A stretch of 41,252 nucleotides of DNA from Caldilinea sp. CFX5 (GCA_021405325.1 QWII01000092.1:1-41252); one strand, 5' to 3'; shown: positions 22,225-30,942, counted from the first letter of the stretch. The notes: generated from the letters alone by a model not told the origin. Program-made: numbers and translations.

Positions 22225-22227
22225 GAG

Positions 22228-23322
22228 TCATTCTGCCAAAATAACCCGCTGCCCGGTGCGCGAGGACTCATAGGCGGCGTCGATGATCTGGAGGATGCGA
22301 TAGCCATCCGCGATACTTACCGGTGGGGGGGTGCCGGTGCGGATGGCGTGGAGGAAGGCCGCCACAAAGTCGTAGCCCCACTGGTCGGCATAGACCGGGC
22401 GCGCCGCCGGTTCCAGGTGAAAAGTACGCACGGGCGCGCTCTGCCAGGCCGGGGTGGCGCTGCTTACGGTGAGTTCGCCGGTTAGCGGCCAGTGGATGGC
22501 GCCCGCCTGCCCACGGAGAATGAAGCTCAGGTCGTTGCGCACGCCCACGCCCGTCAGCAAGTAGCCCATGTGCAACAAGGCATGAACCCCGTTAACGAAC
22601 TCTAACGCCACGGTCGCCACATCTTCCACCCCCGCCTCAAGCTGGTCGGTGAGCCGGTTGCAGAGCGCCGTCACCGACTTGACCTGGGCGCCGGTGAAGT
22701 AGTGAAAAAGGGTCAACCAGTGGCCGCCCTCCATGTGCAGGATGCCGCCCCCCTGGCTGTCATGGCGATACATCCAATGGTGCGGATCGCGCAGCCCGGC
22801 GCCGACTTGCGTCGTCACCAGGCGCGCTTCGATGGCCAAGAGTTTGCCCAGCACCCCTGCCGCCAGTAATGTCTTAATCTCTTGCGCCACGGGGTGATAG
22901 GGCCACGGATAGCCAACCTGGATCACCACCCCGGTTTGGGCGGCTAGCGCGCAAAGTGGTTGCACCTCTTCCGCCGTGCGACCGGCCTGTTTCTCGATAA
23001 AGAGATGTTTGCCGGCGGCAGCCAGGGTGAGCGCCGCCGGATTGGCTTCGTTGGGCGGCAAGAGGATCACCGCCAGGTCAAAGTTCACTTCAGCAAGTAG
23101 TTCCTCCAGGCTGCCACAGATGCGGGCGTGGGGGTCAGCGGCCCGCATGGCGGCGAGGGCCGCGGCCTGGTCGGTCGCCCACTCACAGTAGGCTACAATT
23201 TCCACGTCTGGCTGCGCCTTGAAGGATTTGATCAGGCCGTGGTTTCGGTCCGGTTCCAGGGTGCCGGCGTGGTTGCGCAGACCGACGATGGCAGCTTTAA
23301 GTGGTTGAGTTGGTGATGACAT
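22228..23322 (-). CDS. Gfo/Idh/MocA-like protein with degenerate motifs
   Basis: A 364-residue protein with the two-domain layout of the family, but the nucleotide loop reads AAIVGLRNHAGTLEP instead of G-x-G-x-x-G, and the lysine motif is FIEKQAGR instead of EKP. The C-terminal domain has GGGILHMEGGHWLTLFHYF, where a catalytic His could sit, and a typical family end (GYRILQIIDAAYESSRTGQR). It may still bind NAD(P) in a modified way. It stands alone, convergent with the dioxygenase at 21329-22129. Confidence 0.82.
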   Translation of the reverse strand: MSSPTQPLKAAIVGLRNHAGTLEPDRNHGLIKSFKAQPDVEIVAYCEWATDQAAALAAMRAADPHARICGSLEELLAEVNFDLAVILLPPNEANPAALTLAAAGKHLFIEKQAGRTAEEVQPLCALAAQTGVVIQVGYPWPYHPVAQEIKTLLAAGVLGKLLAIEARLVTTQVGAGLRDPHHWMYRHDSQGGGILHMEGGHWLTLFHYFTGAQVKSVTALCNRLTDQLEAGVEDVATVALEFVNGVHALLHMGYLLTGVGVRNDLSFILRGQAGAIHWPLTGELTVSSATPAWQSAPVRTFHLEPAARPVYADQWGYDFVAAFLHAIRTGTPPPVSIADGYRILQIIDAAYESSRTGQRVILAE

Positions 23323-23500
23323 GAGTAGACCTTATGTTTCCCCTTGGCGGATGTGTTTGCCTTACATTATCAGCCTGAATCTTGGTTCAAGGCTGCTACG
23401 CCAAACTATAACACGACCCTAGCAGTCGATCAAGCGTTGGCTATCCATAACAACGCGCTCACTTCCCCGATTGGCGCCGTCCGTTCGCGTAAAATGGCTC

Positions 23501-23528
23501 TTGCGATCAGGCCACTTTGCGCTACACT
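23501..23528 (+). promoter_or_regulatory. Candidate promoter of the DinB-fold gene
   Basis: TTGCGA (23501-23506) and TACACT (23523-23528) are spaced by 16 bases, each matching consensus at four of six positions, 43 bases before the ATG. The rest of the 249-base gap 23323-23571 shows no gene. Confidence 0.35.
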
Positions 23529-23571
23529 GTCCCTACCGATGCAATTTCCGTTTATAAAAAGGGGGACAACC

Positions 23572-24099
23572 ATGATCATCCAACCACCCGCCGCCGGCGA
23601 ATACAATCCTTACTACCACGAGTATATCCGGCGCGTACCGGCCGGCGATGTGTTGGCCTTTCTCGAAACGCAGGTACGATCGACCCTGGCGCTGTTACAG
23701 GGCTTGAGTGATGAGCAAGCCAGCGCTCGCCCCGGCCCCGACGAGTGGAACATTAAAGAGATCGTCGGTCACCTGAGCGACAGCGAACGCATCTTTGCCT
23801 ATCGCGCCTTGCGTTTTGGCCGTGGCGATGAGACCGAACTCCCCGGCTTCTACCAAAACCCCTATGTCGAAAACGGCCATTTCGCAGAGCGCACCCTCGC
23901 CGATCTACTCGACGAATTTGCCACCGTGCGCAAAGCCAATCTCTATCTCTTCCGCAATCTCACCATCACTGACAGCGAACGTAGCGCCATCGCCAGCGGC
24001 AGCCCCATGAGCGTGCGCGCCCTCATCTACGCCATCGCCGGCCATGAACATCATCATGTTGAGAGTATCCGCACGGTCTACCTGGGCATGACCGACTAA
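23572..24099 (+). CDS. DinB-like four-helix metalloenzyme
   Basis: A 175-residue protein of the DinB/YfiT superfamily. The metal-binding triad is seen as His67 in IVGHLSDSE and His158/His162 in AGHEHHHVE (the HxxxH motif on the last helix). DEWNIKEIVGHL is the usual helix-2 signature. Members are divalent-metal proteins, several of them thiol-dependent transferases that use mycothiol, bacillithiol or a similar cofactor; a detoxification role is an inference. The ATG at 23572 follows a strong GGGGG run; a longer open frame to 23344 lacks family similarity. It may be monocistronic, as an octamer-repeat hairpin follows. Confidence 0.87.
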   Translation: MIIQPPAAGEYNPYYHEYIRRVPAGDVLAFLETQVRSTLALLQGLSDEQASARPGPDEWNIKEIVGHLSDSERIFAYRALRFGRGDETELPGFYQNPYVENGHFAERTLADLLDEFATVRKANLYLFRNLTITDSERSAIASGSPMSVRALIYAIAGHEHHHVESIRTVYLGMTD

Positions 24100-24103
24100 T
24101 TGA

Positions 24104-24187
24104 AAGACAAGAAGACAGGAAGAGGAGGAGACAAGAAGAAGATAGAGATCAGCCAGATCTCCCTGTCTTCTTGTCTTCTTGTCTCCC
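24104..24187. terminator. Purine/pyrimidine octamer hairpin after the DinB-fold gene
   Basis: AAGACAAGAAGACAGG with an AGGAGGAGACAAGAAG run is followed by AGATCTCCCTGTCTTCTTGT and then CTTCTTGTCTCC, complementary to it. It starts 4 bases after the DinB stop codon. Probable transcript end or a mobile repeat; function inferred. Confidence 0.5.
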
Positions 24188-24307
24188 CGTCCGGCTGACT
24201 ACAGGTTAGGTTACTGTCAAGCGCGGGAAAAGTCGGTATGCTGGTCGCAACAGCGTTCCAACCAATTGTTTTCACCGACTCACCAAAGAGGAGATGATAG
24301 CCGCGCT

Positions 24308-24943
24308 ATGACTCGCATTTTGATTCTCTTTGCCCACCCGGCGCTGGAAAAGTCACGTATTCATCGTCAGTTGTTGCGCGGCTTGCCCGATCTGCCGGGC
24401 GTTACTCTGAATGATCTCTACGAGCAATACCCGGACTTTGACATTGACATTGCCCGTGAACAGCAGTTGTTGACCGAGCATGATCTGGTCATCCTGCAAC
24501 ACCCCTTTTATTGGTATAGCACACCGGCCATCCTCAAACAGTGGCAGGATCTGGTGCTGGAACATGGCTGGGCCTATGGTTCCCAGGGGAAGGCGCTGCG
24601 CGGCAAACAGGTGTTGAGCGTAATCAGCACTGGCGGCGGGGCGGCGGCCTACCAGACCGCGGGCTACAACCGCTTTACCATGCGCCAATTGCTCGCCCCG
24701 TTGGAACAGACCTTTTTCCTCTGCGGCATGATCTACCACCCGCCCTATCTCGTCCAGGGCACCCATCGCATGACGGCCGGCGACATTGACCAGGCGGTCG
24801 AAAATTATCGCTGGTTGATCACCGCCCTGCACAATGACGCCATCGACTGGTCGGCGGTGGATCATCTGCCCACCCTCAATGCTGGCTGGGATCAACTCCA
24901 AGCCGCCACCCAACCACTGATTACGGAGCAAGCCGGCCTATGA
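24308..24943 (+). CDS. KefG/KefF-like flavodoxin-fold NAD(P)H oxidoreductase
   Basis: A 211-residue protein. The start MTRILILFAHPALEKSRIHR is the FMN-phosphate loop of the NAD(P)H:quinone oxidoreductase (NQO1/MdaB/Kef ancillary) family, and DLVILQHPFYWYSTPAILK is the conserved second flavin-contact motif; STGGGAAAYQ and YHPPYLVQGTH are also typical. In E. coli KefF and KefG are needed for full activity of the glutathione-gated KefC and KefB pumps. The next gene is a KefB/C-like antiporter with a 4-base overlap (ATGA), which supports that role. Confidence 0.87.
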   Translation: MTRILILFAHPALEKSRIHRQLLRGLPDLPGVTLNDLYEQYPDFDIDIAREQQLLTEHDLVILQHPFYWYSTPAILKQWQDLVLEHGWAYGSQGKALRGKQVLSVISTGGGAAAYQTAGYNRFTMRQLLAPLEQTFFLCGMIYHPPYLVQGTHRMTAGDIDQAVENYRWLITALHNDAIDWSAVDHLPTLNAGWDQLQAATQPLITEQAGL

Positions 24944-26847
24944 GCATTGAAACTTTTCTCAACGAAGCATTTATTTATCTCACCGCCACGGTGATCGCGG
25001 TGCCGGTGGCGAAACGGTTGGGGCTGGGGTCGGTGCTGGGCTATCTGTTGGCCGGCATTATCATCGGCCCCTTTGTGCTGGGGCTGGTGGGCGAAGAAGG
25101 CGCCGATGTCATGCACTTTGCCGAATTTGGCGTGGTGATGATGCTCTTTGTCATCGGGCTGGAGCTGGAGCCGGCCATGCTCTGGCGCTTGCGCGGGCCG
25201 ATTCTTGGTTTGGGCGGCTTGCAAGTGGTGGTGACAACGGCGTTGGTCATGGCGCTTGCCTGGCTGTTGGGCTTGCCCTGGAACCAGGCGTTGGCGATTG
25301 GCCTAATCTTGTCGCTCTCTTCAACGGCCATTGTCCTGCAATCGCTCAGTGAACGGGGGCTGATGCGCACCGGCGGCGGCCAGAGCGCCTTTGCCGTGTT
25401 ACTCTTTCAAGACATTGCCGTGATCCCGATGTTGGCGATCTTTCCCTTGCTGGCGACGCCGGCCCTACTTGCTGCTGCTCATGGCGATGATGGACATGGG
25501 GCGGCCACAACGCTGGTCGCCGGCTTACCGGCCTGGGCGCAGACGCTGGCCGTATTGGGCGCGGTGGTGGCGGTGATTCTGGCCGGGCGCTATGGGTTGC
25601 GACCCGTTTTCCGCGCCATTGCGGCGACCCGGATGCGCGAAATCTTCACGGCGGCGACCTTGCTGCTGGTGATTGGCACATCGTTGTTGATGGCGCAAGT
25701 TGGGCTGAGCGCGGCATTGGGCGCGTTTCTGGCCGGCGTTGTGCTGGCGAGCAGCGAATACCGCCACGAGTTGGAGAGCGATATCGAGCCGTTCAAGGGC
25801 TTGCTGCTGGGGCTGTTTTTTATCGCCGTCGGCGCGTCAATTGACTTTGCGCTGATCCTAAGCCAGCCGCTCTTGATTATCGGGCTGGTGATCGGCATTG
25901 TGCTGGTCAAGTTTGGGGTGCTTTTTGCGTTGGCGTGCAGCTTCGGCTTGACAATGGATCAGAGTACATTGCTGGCCTTTGCGTTGCCGCAGGTGGGTGA
26001 ATTTGCCTTTGTCCTCTTCTCCTTTGCCAACCAGGAAGGGATCTTTGACACGGCGGTGAGCAACCCGCTGGTGGCGGCGGTCGCGTTGTCGATGGCGTTG
26101 ACGCCGCTGCTGCTGGTCGCCAATGAGCGTTGGGTCGCGCCCCGCTTTGGCACGCCGGAAAAAGCCGCCCAGGAGCCGGACGCGATTGACGAGCAGCAAC
26201 CAGTGATCATCGCCGGCTTTGGCAGCTACGGCGCGACGGTGGGCCGCTTTCTCAAAGCCAACGGCATTCCCACCACCGTGCTGGACATTGATTCGGATCA
26301 GGTTGAATTGCTGCGGCGGCTGGGCTTGAAGGTTTACTACGGCGACGCTTCGCGCCATGATCTGCTCCACTCGGCCGGGGCGGAAAAGGCGCGCATGATC
26401 GTGCTGGCGCTCGACAGCCCGGAGAAGACGTTGGAGTTAGTTCACATTGTCAAAAAACATTTCCCGCAACTGATCATCTTTGCTCGCGCCTTTGACTGGG
26501 CCGACGCCCATAGCTTGATCGAAGCCGGGGTAGATTATGTCTACCGCGAGGCGCTCGATTCATCATTGCGGCTGGGGGAAGATCTGTTGCGAACGTTGGG
26601 GGTGCGCGCCTATCAAGCCCATCGCGCCACCCGCAAATTTCTGCGCCACGACGACCAATCCCTGCGCATCCTGGCGACTCACCGGCGCGAGGATCGGGCC
26701 AGTTACATCAACGCGGCCCGTCGCCGCATTGAAGACCTGGAACAACTCTTTGAAGCCGATCGCGCTGAAACCGAACTGAGTCGCGACGAAGGGTGGGACA
26801 TCGACACGCTACGGGAAGATGCCAATCGGGGCGACTGGCGACGCTGA
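24940..26847 (+). CDS. KefB/KefC-like K+/H+ antiporter
   Basis: A 635-residue CPA2-family antiporter. About 12-13 hydrophobic helices fill residues 5-400 (VLGYLLAGIIIGPFVLGLV, FGVVMMLFVIGLELEP, SLSSTAIVLQSLSERG, LFQDIAVIPML), followed by a cytoplasmic TrkA-N/RCK domain from about 425 (PVIIAGFGSYGATVGRFL, VLDIDSDQVELLRR, VYYGDASRHDLL) and a C-terminal helical tail. It probably exports K+ in exchange for H+ to acidify the cell during electrophile stress, gated by NAD(H) and a thiol at the RCK domain. It is paired with the KefG-like gene upstream. Its stop codon is only 5 bases from that of the convergent membrane-protein gene. Confidence 0.9.
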   Translation: MSIETFLNEAFIYLTATVIAVPVAKRLGLGSVLGYLLAGIIIGPFVLGLVGEEGADVMHFAEFGVVMMLFVIGLELEPAMLWRLRGPILGLGGLQVVVTTALVMALAWLLGLPWNQALAIGLILSLSSTAIVLQSLSERGLMRTGGGQSAFAVLLFQDIAVIPMLAIFPLLATPALLAAAHGDDGHGAATTLVAGLPAWAQTLAVLGAVVAVILAGRYGLRPVFRAIAATRMREIFTAATLLLVIGTSLLMAQVGLSAALGAFLAGVVLASSEYRHELESDIEPFKGLLLGLFFIAVGASIDFALILSQPLLIIGLVIGIVLVKFGVLFALACSFGLTMDQSTLLAFALPQVGEFAFVLFSFANQEGIFDTAVSNPLVAAVALSMALTPLLLVANERWVAPRFGTPEKAAQEPDAIDEQQPVIIAGFGSYGATVGRFLKANGIPTTVLDIDSDQVELLRRLGLKVYYGDASRHDLLHSAGAEKARMIVLALDSPEKTLELVHIVKKHFPQLIIFARAFDWADAHSLIEAGVDYVYREALDSSLRLGEDLLRTLGVRAYQAHRATRKFLRHDDQSLRILATHRREDRASYINAARRRIEDLEQLFEADRAETELSRDEGWDIDTLREDANRGDWRR

Positions 26848-26852
26848 CGGCT

Positions 26853-29462
26853 TTACTCGCCAACGTTGCGTGTTGGTTGCCGGAGCTTTATAGCAAGCGC
26901 ATTGTCGGGTACGGCGACCCTATTCTGATCTTGCATTAATAAACGCGCCCCAGTCTCCTCATCATACATGCCGACGCGCAGCAAATTTGCCCCCGTTGCG
27001 GTTGCATCAAGGGGTAAGTCGATGGTTTCGGTCACTACCTCACCCGCTTGCCACCACGTCGTGGGATAGGCCCATTGGCGGGGCGCCGCGTCCGATTGGG
27101 CGACAATGGTGTTGCTCGCCGGATCGACCAGGTGGACAAAGATTTTGTAGGAACGGTCAATGGCGGTGCGAGCCTGCCAGTAAAGCGTCAAACGGATGGT
27201 GTCATTGACGGTCAGATCGTAGCCGAGCAAGGTAATGGCGTCACCCACCTGCAAAGCGGTTCTCACCTGCGGACTGGGTTCCGTGAATGTGCGCGCCAAT
27301 GCTGTAATCGCGAGCGCGCCCAAGATTACCGGCTGGCTACGGCCAGGGCTGGTTGTCGCTTGCAGCCGCAACGCCAGTTGGTAAGCGCCGGCCGGCAGAT
27401 CTGGGCGTAGCGCCAGCGCAAACTGGTCGCGCACGACTTCATGCGCCAACCAGCGGGCAGTGGGCCAGGCCGGACTGATGGGGTAACAGCTTTCCTGGCC
27501 GATCTGCTCTTGGGCGTCGATCAACTGAAAACAAGCGGCATAGTCACCGGCAACGGCCTGGTGCGTTCCCCAAGCAATATCAATTGTCACCAGGTCACCC
27601 TGCTGGGCCGTGGCGGTGCGCACGGCTGACTGGATGATCCCGATTTCTTGGGTCAGCGGTTGGGCAATGGTAAAGTCAAGGCCGGCTCGGGGCATGGTTG
27701 TATAAACCGCCACATCGGCATCTTCATAGCGCGGCTTTAGCAAGAGCCACGCCTTCCAATCGCCAATGCGCCCCTCGGTGACAAACCGTTTGTTGAAGAC
27801 CACATAACGTACATTGGCATCGGCCAGGTAGCGCAGTTGCCGGCTAACATCGCGCACAGCCGGGTTCATGATCCGGCTGTAGAGCAGCTCATAGAGCCAG
27901 GGGGAGTTTTCGATATAGGCGTAAGCATCCTTGGGTCGGCGCGAGACATGCCCACCGACCAGCGGTTTCCCATGCACCGTTTGATAGTGCATATACACTT
28001 TGTCCGCATAGTAGGGATTCATTGGAAAACCGACAATGGCAAAGGGTTCCGGCTCGTGCGCCAGGGTGCGATACCAGGCCGGCGCCGTGGTGTTTGTCAA
28101 CGGATAGGGGACCTGGCTATACTCAGCCGCCAGCCCCAGAGTCAGCAACGGCGTCCAGAGCTTTGCCAGTGTGGCTGGGAGCTGTCGTTGCAGCGACATG
28201 ATCCCCAGCGCCGCCAACATGGCCAGCGGAAAGCCCAGAAAACTGTTAAAGCGATCCGGACGACGCAACAGACGGGTGAAAAACCAATCTTCCACCCAAC
28301 GGTACGGCGTGAAAAGTTCCGGCAGCGCGTGGCGCCCCACGGTGATGACCGGCCCCAGCGCCAGCAGCAAGAGCACCACCGCCATGATCAGCCAGGGCAG
28401 CGCTTGACGCCCGGCGCCCAAGAGACCGATCAGCAGCAGGAAGGTGACCGTATAGCCGATAAAGGTAATCTCCTGCTGGGGAAATTGCAGGGCTGGCGGC
28501 AGTCGTTCGGCCACCGCCGACCAGAGCCAGAGTTGTTGGTGCGGCATGAAATAGCTGGCTAGATCGCTGGCATATTGTGGCTCATAGGTGAGCAGATCGG
28601 CCCCCGCCGGTCGGGTCACCTGGGCCAGCACCACCGGCCCAAGCAACGGCGCCATGCCAAGCAGCATAGCCGTTCCTGTGATCAAAAGCTGTTTCAACGT
28701 AAAGCCGCTCCACAGGGCGCGCCGGGTGGCAAGTTGCGCAAGCACAAAGATCACAAAGAGATAGGCGGCGGGCACAAGCAGTTGCCAGCGCGCAATACCA
28801 ACCAGCGCCAAGCCAAGTCCGGCCGCCACCGCCTGGCGACCGGTTCCCCCTTTGAGGGCGCGCCCCAGATAGAGCAGCCCGACCGGCAGGCCAAAGAGAA
28901 CGATCATGTTGGGGTGGCCGGCCTGGGCCAGCGTATAGGGCCAGAAGCCAAAGACCAACCCCGCCAGCCAGGCCGCCGCCCGTGATGGCGCCTGTTCGTA
29001 GGCGAAGCAATACATGGCAAACGCATTCAACGTAAAGCAGAGCAGGTAGGTAAGGCTAAGCGCCGCATTGCCGCCGACCAGTGCTTGCAGCGGCCACCAG
29101 AGTGCAAAATTCAACCAGGCAATGTTATGCGAAGTCAACTCGACGCCGGTGGGGTGAAAGAGCAAGGGGGTAAAGTAGGGATTTTGGCCGGTGGTCAAGG
29201 CGTGGTTGAGCCACCAGAAGGTCCATTCATGCACCCAAACATCACTGCCCGTGTCCGCCGGAATTTGGCGCCCCATCTGCGCGGCCAGCGGCCAGGTCAT
29301 GATAACAGAGAAGACCAAATAGAGTGGCAATATCCATAGTGGTGTCGCATGGGTGATAAGGTGCTTGCCCTGAACGAAGCGATGCTTTTGTGACCACAAC
29401 CACGACAGGGTTGGGCGCAGGGCGGACACGCGTAGTTGCGGCTCGATGGCTGGATTGGGCAT
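26853..29462 (-). CDS. Large polytopic membrane protein with C-terminal extracytoplasmic domain
   Basis: About 869 residues. Residues roughly 45-500 hold many hydrophobic helices (LWILPLYLVFSVIMTWPLA, LLILTLLALGP-like stretches), with an early acidic loop ADTGSDVWVHEW that resembles the first-loop Asp motif of GT-C membrane glycosyltransferases. From about 500 the chain is soluble and beta-rich, with repeats such as ALQVGDAITLLGYDLTVNDT and LPLDATATGANLLRVGMYDE. I would place it among the GT39/PMT-like or YfhO-like membrane glycosyltransferase superfamily, but no exact family is recognised. The start at 29462 is preferred over a GTG at 29501, which has no membrane-anchor sense; neither has a clear ribosome site. 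Confidence 0.7.
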   Translation of the reverse strand: MPNPAIEPQLRVSALRPTLSWLWSQKHRFVQGKHLITHATPLWILPLYLVFSVIMTWPLAAQMGRQIPADTGSDVWVHEWTFWWLNHALTTGQNPYFTPLLFHPTGVELTSHNIAWLNFALWWPLQALVGGNAALSLTYLLCFTLNAFAMYCFAYEQAPSRAAAWLAGLVFGFWPYTLAQAGHPNMIVLFGLPVGLLYLGRALKGGTGRQAVAAGLGLALVGIARWQLLVPAAYLFVIFVLAQLATRRALWSGFTLKQLLITGTAMLLGMAPLLGPVVLAQVTRPAGADLLTYEPQYASDLASYFMPHQQLWLWSAVAERLPPALQFPQQEITFIGYTVTFLLLIGLLGAGRQALPWLIMAVVLLLLALGPVITVGRHALPELFTPYRWVEDWFFTRLLRRPDRFNSFLGFPLAMLAALGIMSLQRQLPATLAKLWTPLLTLGLAAEYSQVPYPLTNTTAPAWYRTLAHEPEPFAIVGFPMNPYYADKVYMHYQTVHGKPLVGGHVSRRPKDAYAYIENSPWLYELLYSRIMNPAVRDVSRQLRYLADANVRYVVFNKRFVTEGRIGDWKAWLLLKPRYEDADVAVYTTMPRAGLDFTIAQPLTQEIGIIQSAVRTATAQQGDLVTIDIAWGTHQAVAGDYAACFQLIDAQEQIGQESCYPISPAWPTARWLAHEVVRDQFALALRPDLPAGAYQLALRLQATTSPGRSQPVILGALAITALARTFTEPSPQVRTALQVGDAITLLGYDLTVNDTIRLTLYWQARTAIDRSYKIFVHLVDPASNTIVAQSDAAPRQWAYPTTWWQAGEVVTETIDLPLDATATGANLLRVGMYDEETGARLLMQDQNRVAVPDNALAIKLRQPTRNVGE

Positions 29463-29613
29463 AGGTGTTGATAACAAAGCCGCCACAATGGTGACTTGCA
29501 CAAGACGGATGGCTCAGTCAACAGGCGGCAAACGGCAGTCGCCATTGCCCAATTTTCTCATAGTTTCTACTGATAGGCAAGACTTTCTCGCACACTGACG
29601 CGTGTAGCGTTAA

Positions 29614-29661
29614 CCGCAATCGCTAGCCGGCGCGGCGCAGGACGCCGGCTAGCGATTGCGG
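29614..29661. repeat. Perfect 19-bp hairpin
   Basis: CCGCAATCGCTAGCCGGCG (29614-29632) and its exact complement (29643-29661) are separated by 10 bases. It lies 6 bases after the stop of the DoxX remnant (minus strand) and 150 bases upstream of the membrane-protein gene. It could be a terminator of the remnant's transcript, though no T-run follows. Confidence 0.8.
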
Positions 29662-29666
29662 AACAC

Positions 29667-29938
29667 TTACATGGCAAAAAGCCCCTTGCTCTCTCTGCTG
29701 GTGGTGGCGTAGATATGGAACGCCGCGCCGGCCAACGCCATGTCCTTGAGCAGACTGAGCATGGCGCTCTGGTCGCCGCCCAACAGAATGGGCAAGTGAA
29801 CGGTCAGGGCAAAACTGAGCACCATGATCCCAAGCAGTAGACTGGCCAGAGGCGCCAGCCGATTGGCAATGATGTAACGATCAACGTAGGGTTGTCTACA
29901 GCCTGGATCAACTTTGTTCTGTACACTACTACGTCAAG
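29667..29938 (-). pseudogene. Remnant of a DoxX-family membrane protein (5' truncated)
   Basis: The minus strand reads YVDRYIIANRLAPLASLLLG, then MVLSFALTVHLPILLGGDQS and MLSLLKDMALAGAAFHIYAT, ending at TAA (29667-29669). This matches the C-terminal half of DoxX-like proteins: fourth helix, HLP motif and the K-D-(M/L)-A-L-A-G-A helix. There is no in-frame start that would give the first helices; the frame closes upstream with TGA near 29936. So about the first half of the gene is missing. DoxX proteins are linked to redox and sulfur metabolism in some bacteria. It is next to a thioredoxin-like gene. The rest of the gap 29463-29985 shows only the hairpin at 29614. Confidence 0.65.
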
Positions 29939-29985
29939 GGCTAGAATACACTGCATCTTACGCATACAAGCAAAGGGCATAACGG

Positions 29986-30648
29986 ATGCTTAGGCAAAAT
30001 CTTCAGTATGTTGACCCGCGTCATCGGCTACTTGCCAACAGGGAGAGCCGATTGTTGCGCCGTTTTATCTTGATGCCGCTGGTGGTAGTGCTGTTGCTGA
30101 GTGGCTGTATCACCGGCGCGCCAGCCGGGCGCGGGTTGGATGAGGCCACCGCCATCACCCTGGCGGCGCTGCCGGAAGGGGTGGGCCGAGGTTTTCCTGC
30201 CGTGCAACTTGATGAGAGCGATCAGGGCGACGCGGGTTTGCAGGAAGGGCAAATGGCGCCCAATTTTCACCTTGTATTGGAGGATGGGCGTCACCTTAGT
30301 TTGCACACGTTGCGCGGCCAGCCGGTCTTGTTGAACTTCTGGGCGACTTGGTGCGGCCCCTGTCGGTTGGAGATGCCGGAGATTGTCCACGTCGCCACAG
30401 ACAATGCTGACCTGGTAGTCCTGGCAATCAATGTACAGGAGACAATGGAACAGATCCAACCCTTTGCCGACGACTTCCAGATGACGCTGCCGGTGGCGCG
30501 CGATACCGACGGCGCCTTGCGCAACCTCTATGAAGTACGCGGGATGCCCACCAGCGTCTTCATCGACCGGGAGGGCAAGATTTTCACCATCTGGACAGGC
30601 ATCTTGACGCGCAAAGTGCTGGCCGACTTGTTGGCCGGAATGGGGTGA
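29986..30648 (+). CDS. TlpA/ResA-like thioredoxin lipoprotein
   Basis: A 220-residue extracytoplasmic thiol-disulfide protein. The N-terminal FILMPLVVVLLLSGC is a lipoprotein signal with the lipobox Cys at 41. The thioredoxin domain starts near 85: EGQMAPNFHLVLEDGR, VLLNFWATWCGPCRLEMPE with the CxxC at 123-126, VLAINVQE, and a cis-Pro in GMPTSVFIDREG. This is the AhpC/TSA-Redoxin type used for cytochrome maturation and reductive thiol transfer outside the membrane. AAGGG lies 8 bases before the ATG. It is upstream of the sulfur operon on the same strand but a promoter and leader lie between. Confidence 0.88.
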   Translation: MLRQNLQYVDPRHRLLANRESRLLRRFILMPLVVVLLLSGCITGAPAGRGLDEATAITLAALPEGVGRGFPAVQLDESDQGDAGLQEGQMAPNFHLVLEDGRHLSLHTLRGQPVLLNFWATWCGPCRLEMPEIVHVATDNADLVVLAINVQETMEQIQPFADDFQMTLPVARDTDGALRNLYEVRGMPTSVFIDREGKIFTIWTGILTRKVLADLLAGMG

Positions 30649-30695
30649 GCTGTCACTTTCTGTTTTATGCTGTTGTCATTGTTCGCTTGCAGACT

Positions 30696-30724
30696 TTGAC
30701 AAGGATGAGCGACTTTGGTAAGAT
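30696..30724 (+). promoter_or_regulatory. Promoter of the sulfur operon leader
   Basis: A perfect TTGACA (30696-30701), a 17-base spacer and TAAGAT (30719-30724) form a strong sigma-70-type promoter. A start site 7-8 bases after the -10 box would fall at 30731-30732, on the A of the ATG of the short Cys-rich ORF. This would make a leaderless mRNA. It lies 48 bases downstream of the thioredoxin gene stop. Confidence 0.65.
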
Positions 30725-30731
30725 GGCGCGT

Positions 30732-30842
30732 ATGAACGTACCTACGCGATTGCATCACCATGTTACACTTTTCAGCACCTGCTGTTGTACCTGTCGCCGG
30801 CGGAGGGGTAAGCCTTCGTCGTTAGCGATAGGTCATGCCTAG
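30732..30842 (+). CDS. Polycysteine leader peptide (36 aa), candidate attenuator
   Basis: A 36-codon ORF with TRLHHHVTLFSTCCCTCR in the middle: three consecutive Cys codons (TGC TGT TGT, 30780-30788), Thr, then a fourth Cys (30792-30794), followed by four Arg. No ribosome site precedes the ATG, and the promoter at 30696-30724 would put the transcript start at it. Short leaderless ORFs with Cys runs are known in mycobacteria as cysteine-responsive attenuators of sulfur genes, and actinobacterial leaders share an RxH-V-x-L then Cys pattern. Here the next genes are rhodanese, thiosulfate transporter and TusA. A large stem starts 5 bases after the last Cys codon and an intrinsic terminator follows. 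An in-frame ATG three codons upstream (30723) would extend it into the -10 box, so is unlikely. The protein itself probably has no function. Confidence 0.6.
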   Translation: MNVPTRLHHHVTLFSTCCCTCRRRRGKPSSLAIGHA

Positions 30843-30872
30843 CTTGCGACGAATCACCTTGCCAGCCTCCGC
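30800..30872 (+). promoter_or_regulatory. Long leader stem-loop overlapping the polycysteine ORF
   Basis: Three helices stack: 30800-30806 with 30866-30872 (7 bp, GCGGAGG/CCTCCGC), 30807-30812 with 30858-30863 (6 bp, one G-U), and 30815-30821 with 30847-30853 (7 bp, TTCGTCG/CGACGAA), closing a 25-base loop that holds the ORF stop codon (30840-30842). A ribosome paused on the Cys codons would cover the 5' side and stop the outer helix from forming. So the fold is placed to sense Cys-tRNA supply. Pairing was done by eye. Confidence 0.55.
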
Positions 30873-30942
30873 ACTTGGACGGGTTGGTAAGGGACGTTGA
30901 TGAGTGACATACGCGCAAATTCTGTGCGCAGTGCCAAATAAG

